A DNA stretch of 64,000 bases from Monocercomonoides exilis (taxonomy: Eukaryota > Preaxostyla > Oxymonadida > Polymastigidae): NCBI GenBank assembly GCA_001643675.2, contig LSRY02000043.1, positions 124,001 through 188,000 of the forward strand. The letters are read 5' to 3'. The translations under genes and the position numbers were made by a program. The notes beneath the pieces are model-generated. The model had not been told where the DNA came from and made no database searches. It was given only the letters and a program-made list of their open reading frames with translations. Of this stretch, positions 23,901-32,582 are shown piece after piece (the stretch's first letter is position 1; each line of letters opens with the position of its first letter).

Positions 23901-26900
23901 AGAAGCATCACTCAAAAAGATAATTCGATTGTTGGACATGATGGAACGCAAATGTTTAGTGATTGGGATGTGAACTTGTTCATATTTCTGGATGGATGCT
24001 TTGCTAACAAGGTGTTTGTGGATGGGAAAGAGGGGATAGAGGAGATGTATTGTGGTCTGGAGAAGGCACCATGTAAGAGCGTAAATTATGGAATGGGTCA
24101 TTTGAAGAGAACACAGAATATAAAGCAGGAAATTGTTTTATGTGCAAATTCATCTTTAACTGGATGTGCAGATGTGAGTGAAATGCATATAAAAGCAAAC
24201 AGGGAAGAAGTTATAAGCATCGAATGCCAAAGAGATGTTAGTGGATATGAAGAATTCATTTTAAAATCAGAATCGCTAACAGAAATGAAGTTCATTGGGA
24301 TTGTTGTTCCATCATGTTTCAGCAGAACAATCACATCAGTGATTGAATCGAGCACTCAAAATGGCGAGTTGCACATGAAGAACTGTGAGATGAGTGTTTT
24401 TGGAGGGAAGGAAAACACGATTGGATTTTTCTTAATCAAATTGACAGGAAAGATAGTTGAACTGGATTCTGTCACGATTTTAAATGTGAAATCAACAGTC
24501 TCGTTGTTTTCAATTTCACTTTCCTCAGCAAATATGAATGAACAGGAATACAAAGTGAAGCTGTTGAATTGCACATTGGAAGGATTGGAGATTGATAGCG
24601 AAACAGCAGTTGAAAGAATAGCAGCAGTGTTTGGAGGGAGCATAGGCGTTGGAATGGTGATGAATGGAAGCAAGATAGAAGGGGCAATTTCAAAGAAGAG
24701 CAAAGAAGGAGGAGCATTAAAAAATAAATTGAATGAAGGAGGATATGTGACAATTCAAAAGAGCTCATTTGTTGGATGTGTTTGTGAGAATGAGAACAAC
24801 GGAGGAAAGGGGGGAGGGATATATTTGGATTGCCATGCTTGCTCCAATGGGAAGCCATTTCTTTTTGAAAACGTTTCATTTGCAAACAACAATGCAGCCA
24901 TTGGAAAGAATGTGTTCATTTTGGGAAAGGATTTTAATTCTTCTGTGACAAATACTTCGTTCAACTTTGATTATTCATCAATGATTAATGATAAAACTCT
25001 GTTTGTTGGGAGTGATAGCTATCATTCAAACAAAGATTTATTCATGTTCCTCGTTCCATACAGCTCCTTTGAGATATTTATCTCATCTGAAGGATTTGAT
25101 GTTGCACGTTGTGGAAGTGAGGAGGAGCCATGCTTAACAATGTGGAAAGGGATGAAAAACATGAAAAAGGAGATTGGAACGAAAACAATTCAGATTGAAG
25201 GATCAATTTTGATTCGAGATTCATTCAATGTTTCCAATTATCAGATCAAAAAGGATGTGAAGATGGGAGATGAAGAAACAAAAGCAACTTTGAATTTTGA
25301 AAAGGCAATTGGAAACAAATTGGAATGTTTCATGGGAAATGAAATTCACCTTGAATTGACAAATATCCAACTGCAACTGTCATTTGGATTTGACAACTCA
25401 GCCAAAACGATTATTTCAAACAAAGGTGGAGATTTGGTGATAATTGGATGTTCATTCCATTCAGAAGCGGGAGTGAACAATGGATTTGATTGTGTATTTG
25501 TGGATGTGATTGGAGGCAGTGTGGAAGTGAATGGTTTGTCGATGGATTCATGCAATGTTGGAAACAGTATTTTTGTCATTCATGATTCTGAAGTTTCTTG
25601 CAATTTGGAGAATGTTCGAGTGAAATCGTTGAATGAAAGTGGAGGTTGCTTTTTGTCAATCAAGAAATCTGAACCAGGAATGAAGATAAATGGAGAAAAT
25701 GAAGAAGGAATAAATCTTGTGATTGAGAAATCATCATTTTCGGGAGTGAAAAGGAGCGACAATGGAGCGAGTATTTTGGAATCAAAGAGTGAGAAAAAGA
25801 TTTGTTTTGTTGTGAATGCGAGCAACATTACAGGAGACAAAGCAGAAACAAGTGAAAAAGGAGGGGCAATATTCTTCACATTGTGTGCATCAGGATCAAT
25901 GAAGATGATTGACTCAACAATCAGTCAATGCAGCTGCAGTATTAGTTCAGGGAGAGGAGGAGGAGTATATTTGGCAACAAAGGAAAGAGGAGATTTGAAT
26001 TTCACATTTGTGGGAATGAAGTTCAGTGAGAACAGCGCAAGTGTTGGAAAAGACATTTTCATTGAATGCTTCAACATCACATCCCAGATCAATGAAAGCC
26101 AATTCCAGTTTGATCTTCGAGAAGGCTATTACGATCGTTTCAACGCGATATTTGGAAGAGATATGTGCGATCATTCAGGTGACACAGATTTGATCAGATT
26201 TGTGACGATTCTTCAGAGTGACACAATCATTGTATGCAGTGTGAATGGATCGGATGAGAGGCAATGCGGAACAAACACACTTCCATGTTATTCGATTGAA
26301 CATGGATTAGTGCATCTGACCTCAGATATTCTGAGTCTGATATTCGTTATTGAAGAGAGTTTGATTGGTGATGAGATAAATCTGAACGAGATGAGTTTGA
26401 GTTCGAAAAGCAGAGATTTGTGTAAAGTTGAAATAAAATCGAACATTGGAAAAGCAAAGAATTCTTTGATTTCAACAATCGGAACAGTTTCCTTTTTGAG
26501 AGTGCGATTTGTATTTGATTCAAATTCCATCTCTTCACATGAATCATTGATGTCACCAGAAGGCGGAATTCTTGAAATTATGAATTGTTCATTCACAACA
26601 AAACAATTTATGGAAAAAGGAAATATGGCTTTTGCGAGCATTCCATTTCACATTATAAATATGGAAAAAGGAGAATTACAACTTGATGGATGCACAATAT
26701 CAAATCTCATTCTTCATGAATCTGCATTATTTCTTTCATCTTTTCTTCCATCAGTTATTGATTCATTATCAATTTGCAATTCAACAATTTCAAAATCTCT
26801 ATTGGATATAAATGAATGTGGACAATTAACAATAAAGGATTTCAAAACAGAAAATATCACTGTTGAAGGAAATGAAGAATCATTGATATCGTGCTTATCA

Positions 26901-27072
26901 ATGAAAAAGACGATGAAATTGACAAATTTCACAATGGGTGGAGTGAGATCAAAGACCACAAAAGGGAAATTGATGAAAGTGGAGGATTGCACAGATGTGA
27001 AAATGGACGGTTGCATTTTCGATAGGAGTTCAAATGAAAGAAATGATCAGTCTTTGAATGAAAAAGAAGAGA
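13596..27072. other. 13.5-kb spacer between the inverted-repeat arms
   Basis: It contains the diverged 5' parts of two head-to-head receptor-like genes and their roughly 3-kb shared upstream region. At the arm edges (13595/13596 and 27072/27073) the two proteins change from identical to only loosely similar within one codon. Confidence 0.9.
17911..20894. other. 3-kb region between head-to-head receptor-like genes
   Basis: No convincing gene. 17929 to about 18090 (-) continues the frame of the left gene beyond a TAA. About 18900-19750 and 19980-20340 are strongly purine/pyrimidine asymmetric, with scattered short frames lacking any recognisable domain. The shared promoters of the two genes must lie here, at least for the + gene. 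It may hold decayed paralogue sequence, but I could not show this. Confidence 0.4.
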
Positions 27073-29126
27073 TGTGCAGATGGGATGGATCTCTTGTGGA
27101 TGTTGTGAAGAGTTCTGTTTTGATGAAAGACATAACAATCTCAAATTCACCAGAAGGTGGAATAACAATGAGTGGAGGGAATGTGAAGATTGAGAAAGGA
27201 GAGTTTTTGAATAATAATCCATCAATTGAGGGATATCCATCAGCAAGAAGGAATGTGATATGCACAGGAAACGGGGAGTTGAATATTGTGAGTTTGAAAG
27301 GAGGAGATGGATTAGAGAGAAATACATCACTCTGGATGTTGAATGAAGGGTGTAGTTTTGAAGGGATTGTTTCCGAAAGGGATTCATCATTCTTCATTCC
27401 AGTATTGGAGAGTGTCGAGGCAAAAGAAACAACAGACAGAATGAAACTGACATTCAAAGGATCGCTTTTAATTCCATGCAATCTGTCATTCGCAGTTGTG
27501 AAGAGAAAAGGAGAAGAAAAAGAGATTGAAAAATATGATTTTGATAGAAATGGGTTTTTGTCAGAAAGAGAAGTTGAAGGAAGCGTTGCGAAAGATATTA
27601 TCAGCAATTGTGGAGATGAAATAGAAGTGAGTGTTTGTGTTTTGTTTGGAAGCCCAAATGCTACAGCATCGACAGTACAATTTCCTTTGAAGAACAGGAG
27701 CGAGATTGCGCAAAAAGAAGATGAAAGAATCGTTGAAAAAGGAAAAGAAGGAAAATCATATTTGTTATTGATTGTTTGCGTTGTGGTTGTTGTAATACTG
27801 CTTGTGGTCATAATTGTTCTGGTTGTTCGGTGGAAGAAAGTGAAGGAAAGAAAAGAGGAATTGGAAAAGATTGTGAATGACAACATCAGAAAGGATCCAA
27901 AAGCGTTTGAGATGGTGACGATGGAGATGGCACCTGAGGAGCGGTGGAGGAGAGCTGGAGGGGAGGTTGAGAAGATGAATGAAGAGAATGGAAAGAAGAG
28001 AGTGTATGAGAAAAGCTTGGAACATTCAGAGTCGTCAGAGCATCTTCTATCTGAGAGTGGTTCCACAGAATATATTCTTGGAAAGGATTCAGACAAGATT
28101 CCAGAATGGGCATTGGAGGAGGTGGACGAGAAGGAGTGGGAGGAAGAGATTCAAAAGAGATTGCCATCACCTTCCATTTCGTCAACAGACACTGAAACCA
28201 CATTTGTTCGAGGGGAGGATCTGTGCCCCACCACCTCATCGATGTCGAATTTGGTGGATGCGATGGCGTGCTCGTCTCCCCATGAGAAGCTGATTGTGGA
28301 TCTGCGTGATTCGCTGTTCATGTTGTTGCATGGGAGGAATGAGAAGAAGGAGATGGCAATTGGCTCGTTGAAAGAAAGAGAGGTGACAGGAGCGCAGATC
28401 CTGTTCTGGGTGGCGAATGGGGCACTCCACTCGTTTGATGAAATGAGCAATCCTCTTTCGTCTCTTGCCAACCTCAGTCCTCACATTGTATTATTCTCGG
28501 AGCACATGGTTATCTGCATTGCCCTCCACTCCGACTGTTCTTCCTCCGATGATTCGGACTCATCATCCATCTCATCATCGACTGTTGTGACATCCGCCAG
28601 CGATGATGATGATGATTCTCTGCCATCATCAGCGTTTGAGGAGGAGGATGATTTCAAAAAAGAGTGTCTGAGGTGGAAGGCACCAGAGCTGCTGATGAAC
28701 AAGAACATGGGGGCAACAAAGGAGTCGGTGGCATTCTCGATTGGGATGATGCTGTGGGAGTGCCTGACGCTGGAGGTGCCGTTTGGGGAGTATGCGGCAG
28801 AGGTGGCGGGGCAGAAGATCAAAGATGGGGAGAGGCCGGATGTGTCGAGGGTGTGTGAGTCGTCGGTGAGGGAGCTGGTGGGGAGGTGTGTGTGCGAGAA
28901 AGTGGGGAACAGGCCATCTCTGGATGAGATAAAGCGGGAGACGTTCAAGCATTTTGTGGGAGGGGTAGTGGTGATGACGATGTCGGATGCAGTTGGGGTT
29001 GGGGCTGAGGAGGAGTCGAGGTGTGTGAGAGAAGAAGGGAGTGGCAGCACAAAGAAGGAAAGGAGCAGGGAAGAGGCAGCAGACAGGGCGAAGGATGAAG
29101 GGACAGAGCAGCAAATGAGTCAATGA
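20895..29126 (+). CDS. Giant beta-helix / TM / pseudokinase surface protein (2,743 aa)
   Basis: One uninterrupted exon. The ATG at 20895 gives a good signal peptide (RASFNVVIFLSLAVNC). Residues of about 90-320 are Ser/Pro/His low complexity. From about 330 to 2250 the ectodomain is beta-helix-like with four module caps: CGRPQQTPCATI, CGLEKAPCKSV, CGSEEEPCLTM and CGTNTLPCYSI. Such caps resemble the start of DUF1565-type right-handed beta-helix modules. A Val-rich membrane span lies at about 2287-2310. The cytoplasmic part has a Ser/Asp-rich loop, RWKAPEL (about 2593), a subdomain IX-like FSIGMMLWECLTLEVPFG and RPSLDEI. The Lys, HRD and DFG signatures of active kinases are not seen. From codon 2060 on, protein and DNA equal the left paralogue. 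Base composition of the coding strand switches near 23,650 from C/T-rich to G/A-rich. The likely role is a cell-surface receptor or adhesin; this is inferred from architecture alone. Confidence 0.88.
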   Translation: MRASFNVVIFLSLAVNCEYDKGFVEKKMLQKMNEEIQKGNINNEGKNDANKNIFGIQKEVIRNISVFHICCARTSLNAINTSLCVTQLNIIPLTGCPLLTAKHHSAASICSSTCTIHPPSLTNNHHHHHCPLFLSAHASLALTNFSLITHQPAIFSFPLFSTPNNLLHNAHSPIPASFSISHSSFSSFISLVQPFLFSPSSLSSPSPSPSPSLSPSLSSFSSSSSSSSFSSPSPSISPSISSSPSSSPLHDHRQSHPHLQIHLNLHLSNTIFSNISSSQSPLSLPSLPSHSLNPLISTTSTTFSASTSTNINTNSIPSFSLHSSLFIRSSIFLHTHNPIDGAILPNLNNPSTSLSAFNTSFLHQTRSSPNDAVVHVGTESQRKSLGRLATFDENDHRFEWCEWNDSNSGGRNGGALFVVCTNANLTVASCLFRNCSTNGEAGALCCGQLLKISTAKSNFTNCSAASGGAVASWGPQSNSVWTFSKNRVKSCKITGWCGTGWYFNMYYFPENGQFLFSECYCRANTGGDSAGSLTFHYPPGSNPSQFMVNDCQFVNNKLTASSTYGGAALCCTKTCDWMNEKKFITFCFFDGNTAINGRGNDVFFNGSSITQSPFENCGSTTTTQRVWNNNTADNTVFNGWLPLFAQNKIVANNGTNSDACGRPQQTPCATIEYALTGFISHLQDASLTLLNSTFVPTQTLTFSAIDTKISGNGTTATTIASSGIPQPQNSHSHSSQSTSSFSSFSSLSSSSISSSPDPSASSALFQQTQGSLTVSALAIAHNSSNQITPILFHLSDNSPSLNLNTTTITGTTPSSSSITTPLFFLTAGSLALNHTAITSLTLNSQSIFHLTSLTNPLTLNSSNITHITSTATPASCVLSSATSPALSLFLANCTITSINSEQLSQQTATNGGCISFASSAPANTFSVSNTNFSTCSVSEDTSSGGRGGALMIEYKDDSEVSSTTFSITNIVFSGNKASVGRDMYFVCESFVASVKEPLFSFMRSITQKDNSIVGHDGTQMFSDWDVNLFIFLDGCFANKVFVDGKEGIEEMYCGLEKAPCKSVNYGMGHLKRTQNIKQEIVLCANSSLTGCADVSEMHIKANREEVISIECQRDVSGYEEFILKSESLTEMKFIGIVVPSCFSRTITSVIESSTQNGELHMKNCEMSVFGGKENTIGFFLIKLTGKIVELDSVTILNVKSTVSLFSISLSSANMNEQEYKVKLLNCTLEGLEIDSETAVERIAAVFGGSIGVGMVMNGSKIEGAISKKSKEGGALKNKLNEGGYVTIQKSSFVGCVCENENNGGKGGGIYLDCHACSNGKPFLFENVSFANNNAAIGKNVFILGKDFNSSVTNTSFNFDYSSMINDKTLFVGSDSYHSNKDLFMFLVPYSSFEIFISSEGFDVARCGSEEEPCLTMWKGMKNMKKEIGTKTIQIEGSILIRDSFNVSNYQIKKDVKMGDEETKATLNFEKAIGNKLECFMGNEIHLELTNIQLQLSFGFDNSAKTIISNKGGDLVIIGCSFHSEAGVNNGFDCVFVDVIGGSVEVNGLSMDSCNVGNSIFVIHDSEVSCNLENVRVKSLNESGGCFLSIKKSEPGMKINGENEEGINLVIEKSSFSGVKRSDNGASILESKSEKKICFVVNASNITGDKAETSEKGGAIFFTLCASGSMKMIDSTISQCSCSISSGRGGGVYLATKERGDLNFTFVGMKFSENSASVGKDIFIECFNITSQINESQFQFDLREGYYDRFNAIFGRDMCDHSGDTDLIRFVTILQSDTIIVCSVNGSDERQCGTNTLPCYSIEHGLVHLTSDILSLIFVIEESLIGDEINLNEMSLSSKSRDLCKVEIKSNIGKAKNSLISTIGTVSFLRVRFVFDSNSISSHESLMSPEGGILEIMNCSFTTKQFMEKGNMAFASIPFHIINMEKGELQLDGCTISNLILHESALFLSSFLPSVIDSLSICNSTISKSLLDINECGQLTIKDFKTENITVEGNEESLISCLSMKKTMKLTNFTMGGVRSKTTKGKLMKVEDCTDVKMDGCIFDRSSNERNDQSLNEKEEMCRWDGSLVDVVKSSVLMKDITISNSPEGGITMSGGNVKIEKGEFLNNNPSIEGYPSARRNVICTGNGELNIVSLKGGDGLERNTSLWMLNEGCSFEGIVSERDSSFFIPVLESVEAKETTDRMKLTFKGSLLIPCNLSFAVVKRKGEEKEIEKYDFDRNGFLSEREVEGSVAKDIISNCGDEIEVSVCVLFGSPNATASTVQFPLKNRSEIAQKEDERIVEKGKEGKSYLLLIVCVVVVVILLVVIIVLVVRWKKVKERKEELEKIVNDNIRKDPKAFEMVTMEMAPEERWRRAGGEVEKMNEENGKKRVYEKSLEHSESSEHLLSESGSTEYILGKDSDKIPEWALEEVDEKEWEEEIQKRLPSPSISSTDTETTFVRGEDLCPTTSSMSNLVDAMACSSPHEKLIVDLRDSLFMLLHGRNEKKEMAIGSLKEREVTGAQILFWVANGALHSFDEMSNPLSSLANLSPHIVLFSEHMVICIALHSDCSSSDDSDSSSISSSTVVTSASDDDDDSLPSSAFEEEDDFKKECLRWKAPELLMNKNMGATKESVAFSIGMMLWECLTLEVPFGEYAAEVAGQKIKDGERPDVSRVCESSVRELVGRCVCEKVGNRPSLDEIKRETFKHFVGGVVVMTMSDAVGVGAEEESRCVREEGSGSTKKERSREEAADRAKDEGTEQQMSQ

Positions 29127-29695
29127 GCAAATTGTGTGCAGAGCATGTTCCTCAGAGGTTGTTGAGCTTGTGGAGAGATGTGAGAATGTGAGGTTGCTGA
29201 AGATTGAACGAGTTTCGATTATGTTGGCAACTGTCAGGAAGAGGAAACACAGAAGGGTTGGAGTTGTGGGCACATTGCGAATGGGTGTTGGCTGGCTGCT
29301 TGGATTGCGTTGGCTGAACACCCTGTGATGTGCAAGGGCTGATGAATATGTATTGTTTGTATGTATTTTGTTTGCATGTATTTTGTTTGCATGTATTTTG
29401 CTATGTGTATTTATAATTGCATCTGTAACCCTTCATTGATTTTTCTTCAAACTTTCATTGTGTGAGTGGAAGTGTGATTTTGGAGAGATGCCTCATGTGT
29501 GTATGTATTTGTTTTTTTCAATGTATTTTTTGAGTTCAACTGTCATTTTCAAAAACAATATATAATCAACTATTTTCTTGTTCTTTTTTTTTTCCTTTTT
29601 TGAAAATGCCAATGAGAAAAATCTTGTTCTTGAACAGTAAATTAACATTGTCCCTATTTCTGATTGAGCTTTCATAAATATGTGAAACTCTTTGA
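27073..29695. repeat. Right arm of the 2,623-bp inverted repeat
   Basis: The exact reverse complement of 10973-13595. It covers codons 2060-2743 of the + strand receptor-like gene and about 570 bp of 3' flank. The outer edge is at 29695, where the sequence becomes unique. Confidence 0.95.
29355..29399. repeat. 15-bp tandem repeat, three copies (right arm)
   Basis: Inverted counterpart of 11269-11313, at the same distance from the stop codon. Confidence 0.85.
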
Positions 29696-29790
29696 TGAAA
29701 AGGAATTCATCATTTCAAATACTTAATGAAATCATTAGAACCAGGAATTGTTGTGCTGTTCTTTTTTTCTAGAAAAACAAAAATAGAAAT

Positions 29791-29833
<43 letters not shown>

Positions 29834-30161
29834 GATACAGGGTTTCTTTTTCGGCCGACACTCATGCCAAAAAATTTCCTTGTAGCAAAGGCCTAGATCA
29901 AAGAGATAACAAACTAGCTTAAAAGTGCTCTTAAAACTTACAAGTGTAAATTTTGATTTTTGATTGAAAAAATTTTCTTTTTGATCACATTTTTAATTAT
30001 TCTTTCTTTGATTTTTTTAAAAAAAATTTGACTCGCATGCATTATTTTTAAAATAACTAGAATTCAAGAATGATAAACATCCTCAAAATCTTATGCACTG
30101 AAAACATCTTTTTGAAGATTAAAAACATAGAACAAACGAAACAAACCAAAATGAAACACCG
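29696..30161. other. Unique flank with a 41-bp A-tract
   Basis: Just outside the right arm lies a run of 41 A (29792-29832), then a short segment of higher GC (29833-29930) with the palindromic pieces ggcc and ggccg. I recognise no RNA family. On the minus strand the tract would be a long T-run, as at the end of a Pol III gene, but I see no A or B box. Confidence 0.4.
29792..29832. repeat. Poly-A tract, 41 bp
   Basis: Uninterrupted A homopolymer located 97 bp beyond the edge of the inverted-repeat arm. It is the longest homopolymer in the window. Homopolymers of this length often vary or are misassembled. Confidence 0.95.
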
Positions 30162-30266
30162 ATGTTGAGTGTTCATATGCTATTCTTTTTGTTCGGTGCA
30201 GCAGCGTGCTTGTTTTTAATGTCAATGTTAAAAATGGACTATTTTGAAAGTAATAATATAATTTAA
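30162..30266 (+). CDS. Possible 34-residue single-span membrane peptide
   Basis: An ATG opens a 34-codon frame ending in TAA. Residues 5-23 (HMLFFLFGAAACLFLMSML) form one hydrophobic span, followed by an acidic/polar tail. It sits 42 bp upstream of the cofilin start and would overlap its promoter. A short frame like this can occur by chance, and I know no family for it. Confidence 0.18.
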   Translation: MLSVHMLFFLFGAAACLFLMSMLKMDYFESNNII

Positions 30267-30308
30267 ACATTTCATACGATGGGATCGATCAGGAAATTTT
30301 TTTTTGTT

Positions 30309-30899
30309 ATGCAAATTGGTATTGTTCCAACTGACGAAGCAGTTGCAAAATTTAACGAATTCAAATTTGCTCACAAGTTGTATTTCGTTATTTACAAGAT
30401 TCAAGGTGATAAAGACATTGTCATTGATGTTGAAGGAGAAAAAGGCAAAACTTTTGCTGTTTGTGGAATGATTTCATAATTTTAATGATGACTTGCTTTC
30501 ATTTTTCTTTTAACCACTTTATTTTAAAAATTTTATTTTGATTGCTCAACAAACTAGGATTTGAAAGCTGCACTTCCTGAAAATGAGCCAAGATATATTA
30601 TTGTAAATCACGATTATGCAGTTGACACCACAACAAGAACAAAAATATTCCTGATTTTATATACTCCTTCAACAACACCAGTTCGAAAGCGTATGCTTTA
30701 TGCATCAGCAAAAAGTGCCATCAAATCGGCATTCACCGGAATTCAAAATGATCTTGATGTATGTTTTTGTGACCTTTTTTAAATGTTATTAGTGATCGTT
30801 CATTTTTTTGTGATAATCAAAAAATTAACATGAATTTATCTGTAGGTTGATGAATCATTCCGTGAAGAGGATTTGACTGAGAAAGCCACTCGAGTGTAA
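30309..30899 (+). CDS. ADF/cofilin
   Basis: Actin depolymerising factor/cofilin: binds actin in the cytoplasm and severs or depolymerises filaments. Exons are 30309-30458, 30558-30758 and 30846-30899, with both introns in phase 0 (99 and 87 bp). They give 134 residues, the usual size of the family. The N-terminus (VPTDEAVAKFNEFKFAH) matches the family start. The long actin-binding helix is seen at RKRMLYASAKSAIKSAF. The ATG at 30309 was chosen because it places this conserved start at residue 6; an ATG at 30279 would add ten unusual residues. The stop is TAA. Confidence 0.93.
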
Positions 30900-31241
30900 T
30901 TTGAGTGAACATCTCCATTCTTCAGCATGTTACTAACGAAAATCAATAACTAGATTTGCACTTTTGCTTATTATTTACGTGCAGCATATCACATTTTGTT
31001 GAAAAGCTAAATAGAAGGATTTGTGAACATATTTATGTATTGTTAATGAAAGTTAAGCATCAACTTTTATACAAAAAATTCAATGAAAATTTCCAAAAAT
31101 TACTAAAAATTAAGAAATGAAATTTATTTTAAATAATATTTTGGCTATGTGGAATTAATATGGAAGACGAAATGGCTTATTTCATTTTTTGCTGATCGAA
31201 ATAATAATTTATAATCATAAATTATATTGTGAGTATTTTTG
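30900..31241 (+). other. Spacer between the cofilin gene and the ER thioredoxin-like gene
   Basis: AT-rich 342 bp between two genes in the same direction. A GATC-containing motif (ctgatcgaaat) lies about 50 bp before the downstream start; nothing else is recognisable. Confidence 0.4.
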
Positions 31242-32388
31242 ATGATTTCCTCGATTTTGTCGATATTGAGTGTTGTTCAAAATATCTATGCTAATGCTAC
31301 CATTGAGTTGACAACAGAATCATTTAAAAAGGATGTTCTTGGGAACGATAATACATATTTTGTGAGTTTGTATTTTTTCTTGATTTTTCAGTGTTTGTTC
31401 GTATTTTGACTTTGTTTCAGTGTTCTATATGACAAATTGTGAACCATGTCATGACATGATGCCTCAACTTGAAAAATTAGCGAAAAACATGAAAGCTATT
31501 GGTATAAAGGTTGGCCAAATAAATCTGGATAATTACCCGGAGATTGCAACGACATACCAATGCACACAGGTTCCAAAACTTCTTTTGTTTAGGCCAAACA
31601 AAGAACCTTTGGAATACGCAAAGGAACGTTCTGCAAAGGCCATGGGAAAGTTTATAAACGATAATCAACTTGGGCAAAAGCAAATAACTCTTTTAAGCAA
31701 TGATAAAATTCTTGATAAATTCTTTAACGCATCAGCTAAGATACCTCGTGTTTTACTATTTTCTTCAAAGTCTACAATTCCACCAATGTTCAAACAGTTA
31801 TGCTACAAGCATCGAAGAGGAGTTATGTGTGGTTATTCAAATGAACAAGATGATAATGTTGAAAAAGTCTGGGAAAGAGTGAAAAATCTACAAGACGAAG
31901 ACGATGAGATTATTGAAGAATTTGAAGCTAAAGAAAAACAAAAAGCTGATCAGCCGGAAGAACCAAAGGGAGAAAAATTAGAAAACACAGAAGAGCAGGA
32001 GACCCAAGAAGAACCCGAGGAAAAAGGGTTTTTGGTTGAATATCCAACAGTATTTTTCTTGGACTGGAGAGCGAACAAGGGAAAAGAGAAAAAAGGCAAT
32101 GGAACAGAATCAGGAGAAATGAAAAGGAGGATTGTTAGATATAACGGGAAAATCAATTTTGCTGAAGTGCACAAGCGTGTTCTTGAGTTTGCTCTTGTTA
32201 AGCCGAAGGAGGATATGGAAGCAGAACGGTTGGCCGAGCAGAAAAGACGACAGCAGGCTGACAGAGAGCGAGTTAGAGAAGAGAGAAAGAAAAGACAGGA
32301 ATTAAAGGACAAGAAAAAGGCAGCAAGGAAAGACAAAAAGAATAAAAAAGCTCAAAGAAAGAGAGAGGAAGAAGATGACGAACTTTAG
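31242..32388 (+). CDS. ER thioredoxin / PDI-like protein with C-terminal coiled coil
   Basis: Exons 31242-31365 and 31421-32388 (phase 1 intron of 55 bp, donor GTTTG) give 363 residues. The first exon supplies a signal peptide (SSILSILSVVQNIYA). Then comes a thioredoxin domain with the redox motif CEPC in the expected context (FYMTNCEPCHDM), and the cis-Pro region reads CTQVPKLLLF. The second half is a charged Glu/Lys/Arg coiled coil, and the chain ends in DDEL, a plausible ER-retrieval signal of KDEL type. The likely role is disulphide chemistry or folding in the ER lumen. A GTGAG donor four bases upstream would break the frame. The long charged tail is unusual for PDI; the exact PDI subfamily is not clear. 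The stop is TAG. Confidence 0.82.
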
Positions 32389-32582
32389 ATGAATTAATCA
32401 AAAAAAATAAAATAAAAAATAAAATAAAAAATAAAAAAGTTAAAAATGAATTTCCATAGACATTTATTTCATGTTTTTATTAAATACATTTTCCTATAAT
32501 TGCGTGAGTTATTAATTTTTTGTGTAAACCTTCAAAAAATAAAAAATCGATCTTTGAGCACCCATTTTTATAAGAACTGATA

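Noticed and set aside
29833-29930. U6 snRNA gene
   Set aside because: Only ten bases agree; the U6 stem-loop and ACAGAGA box are not present.
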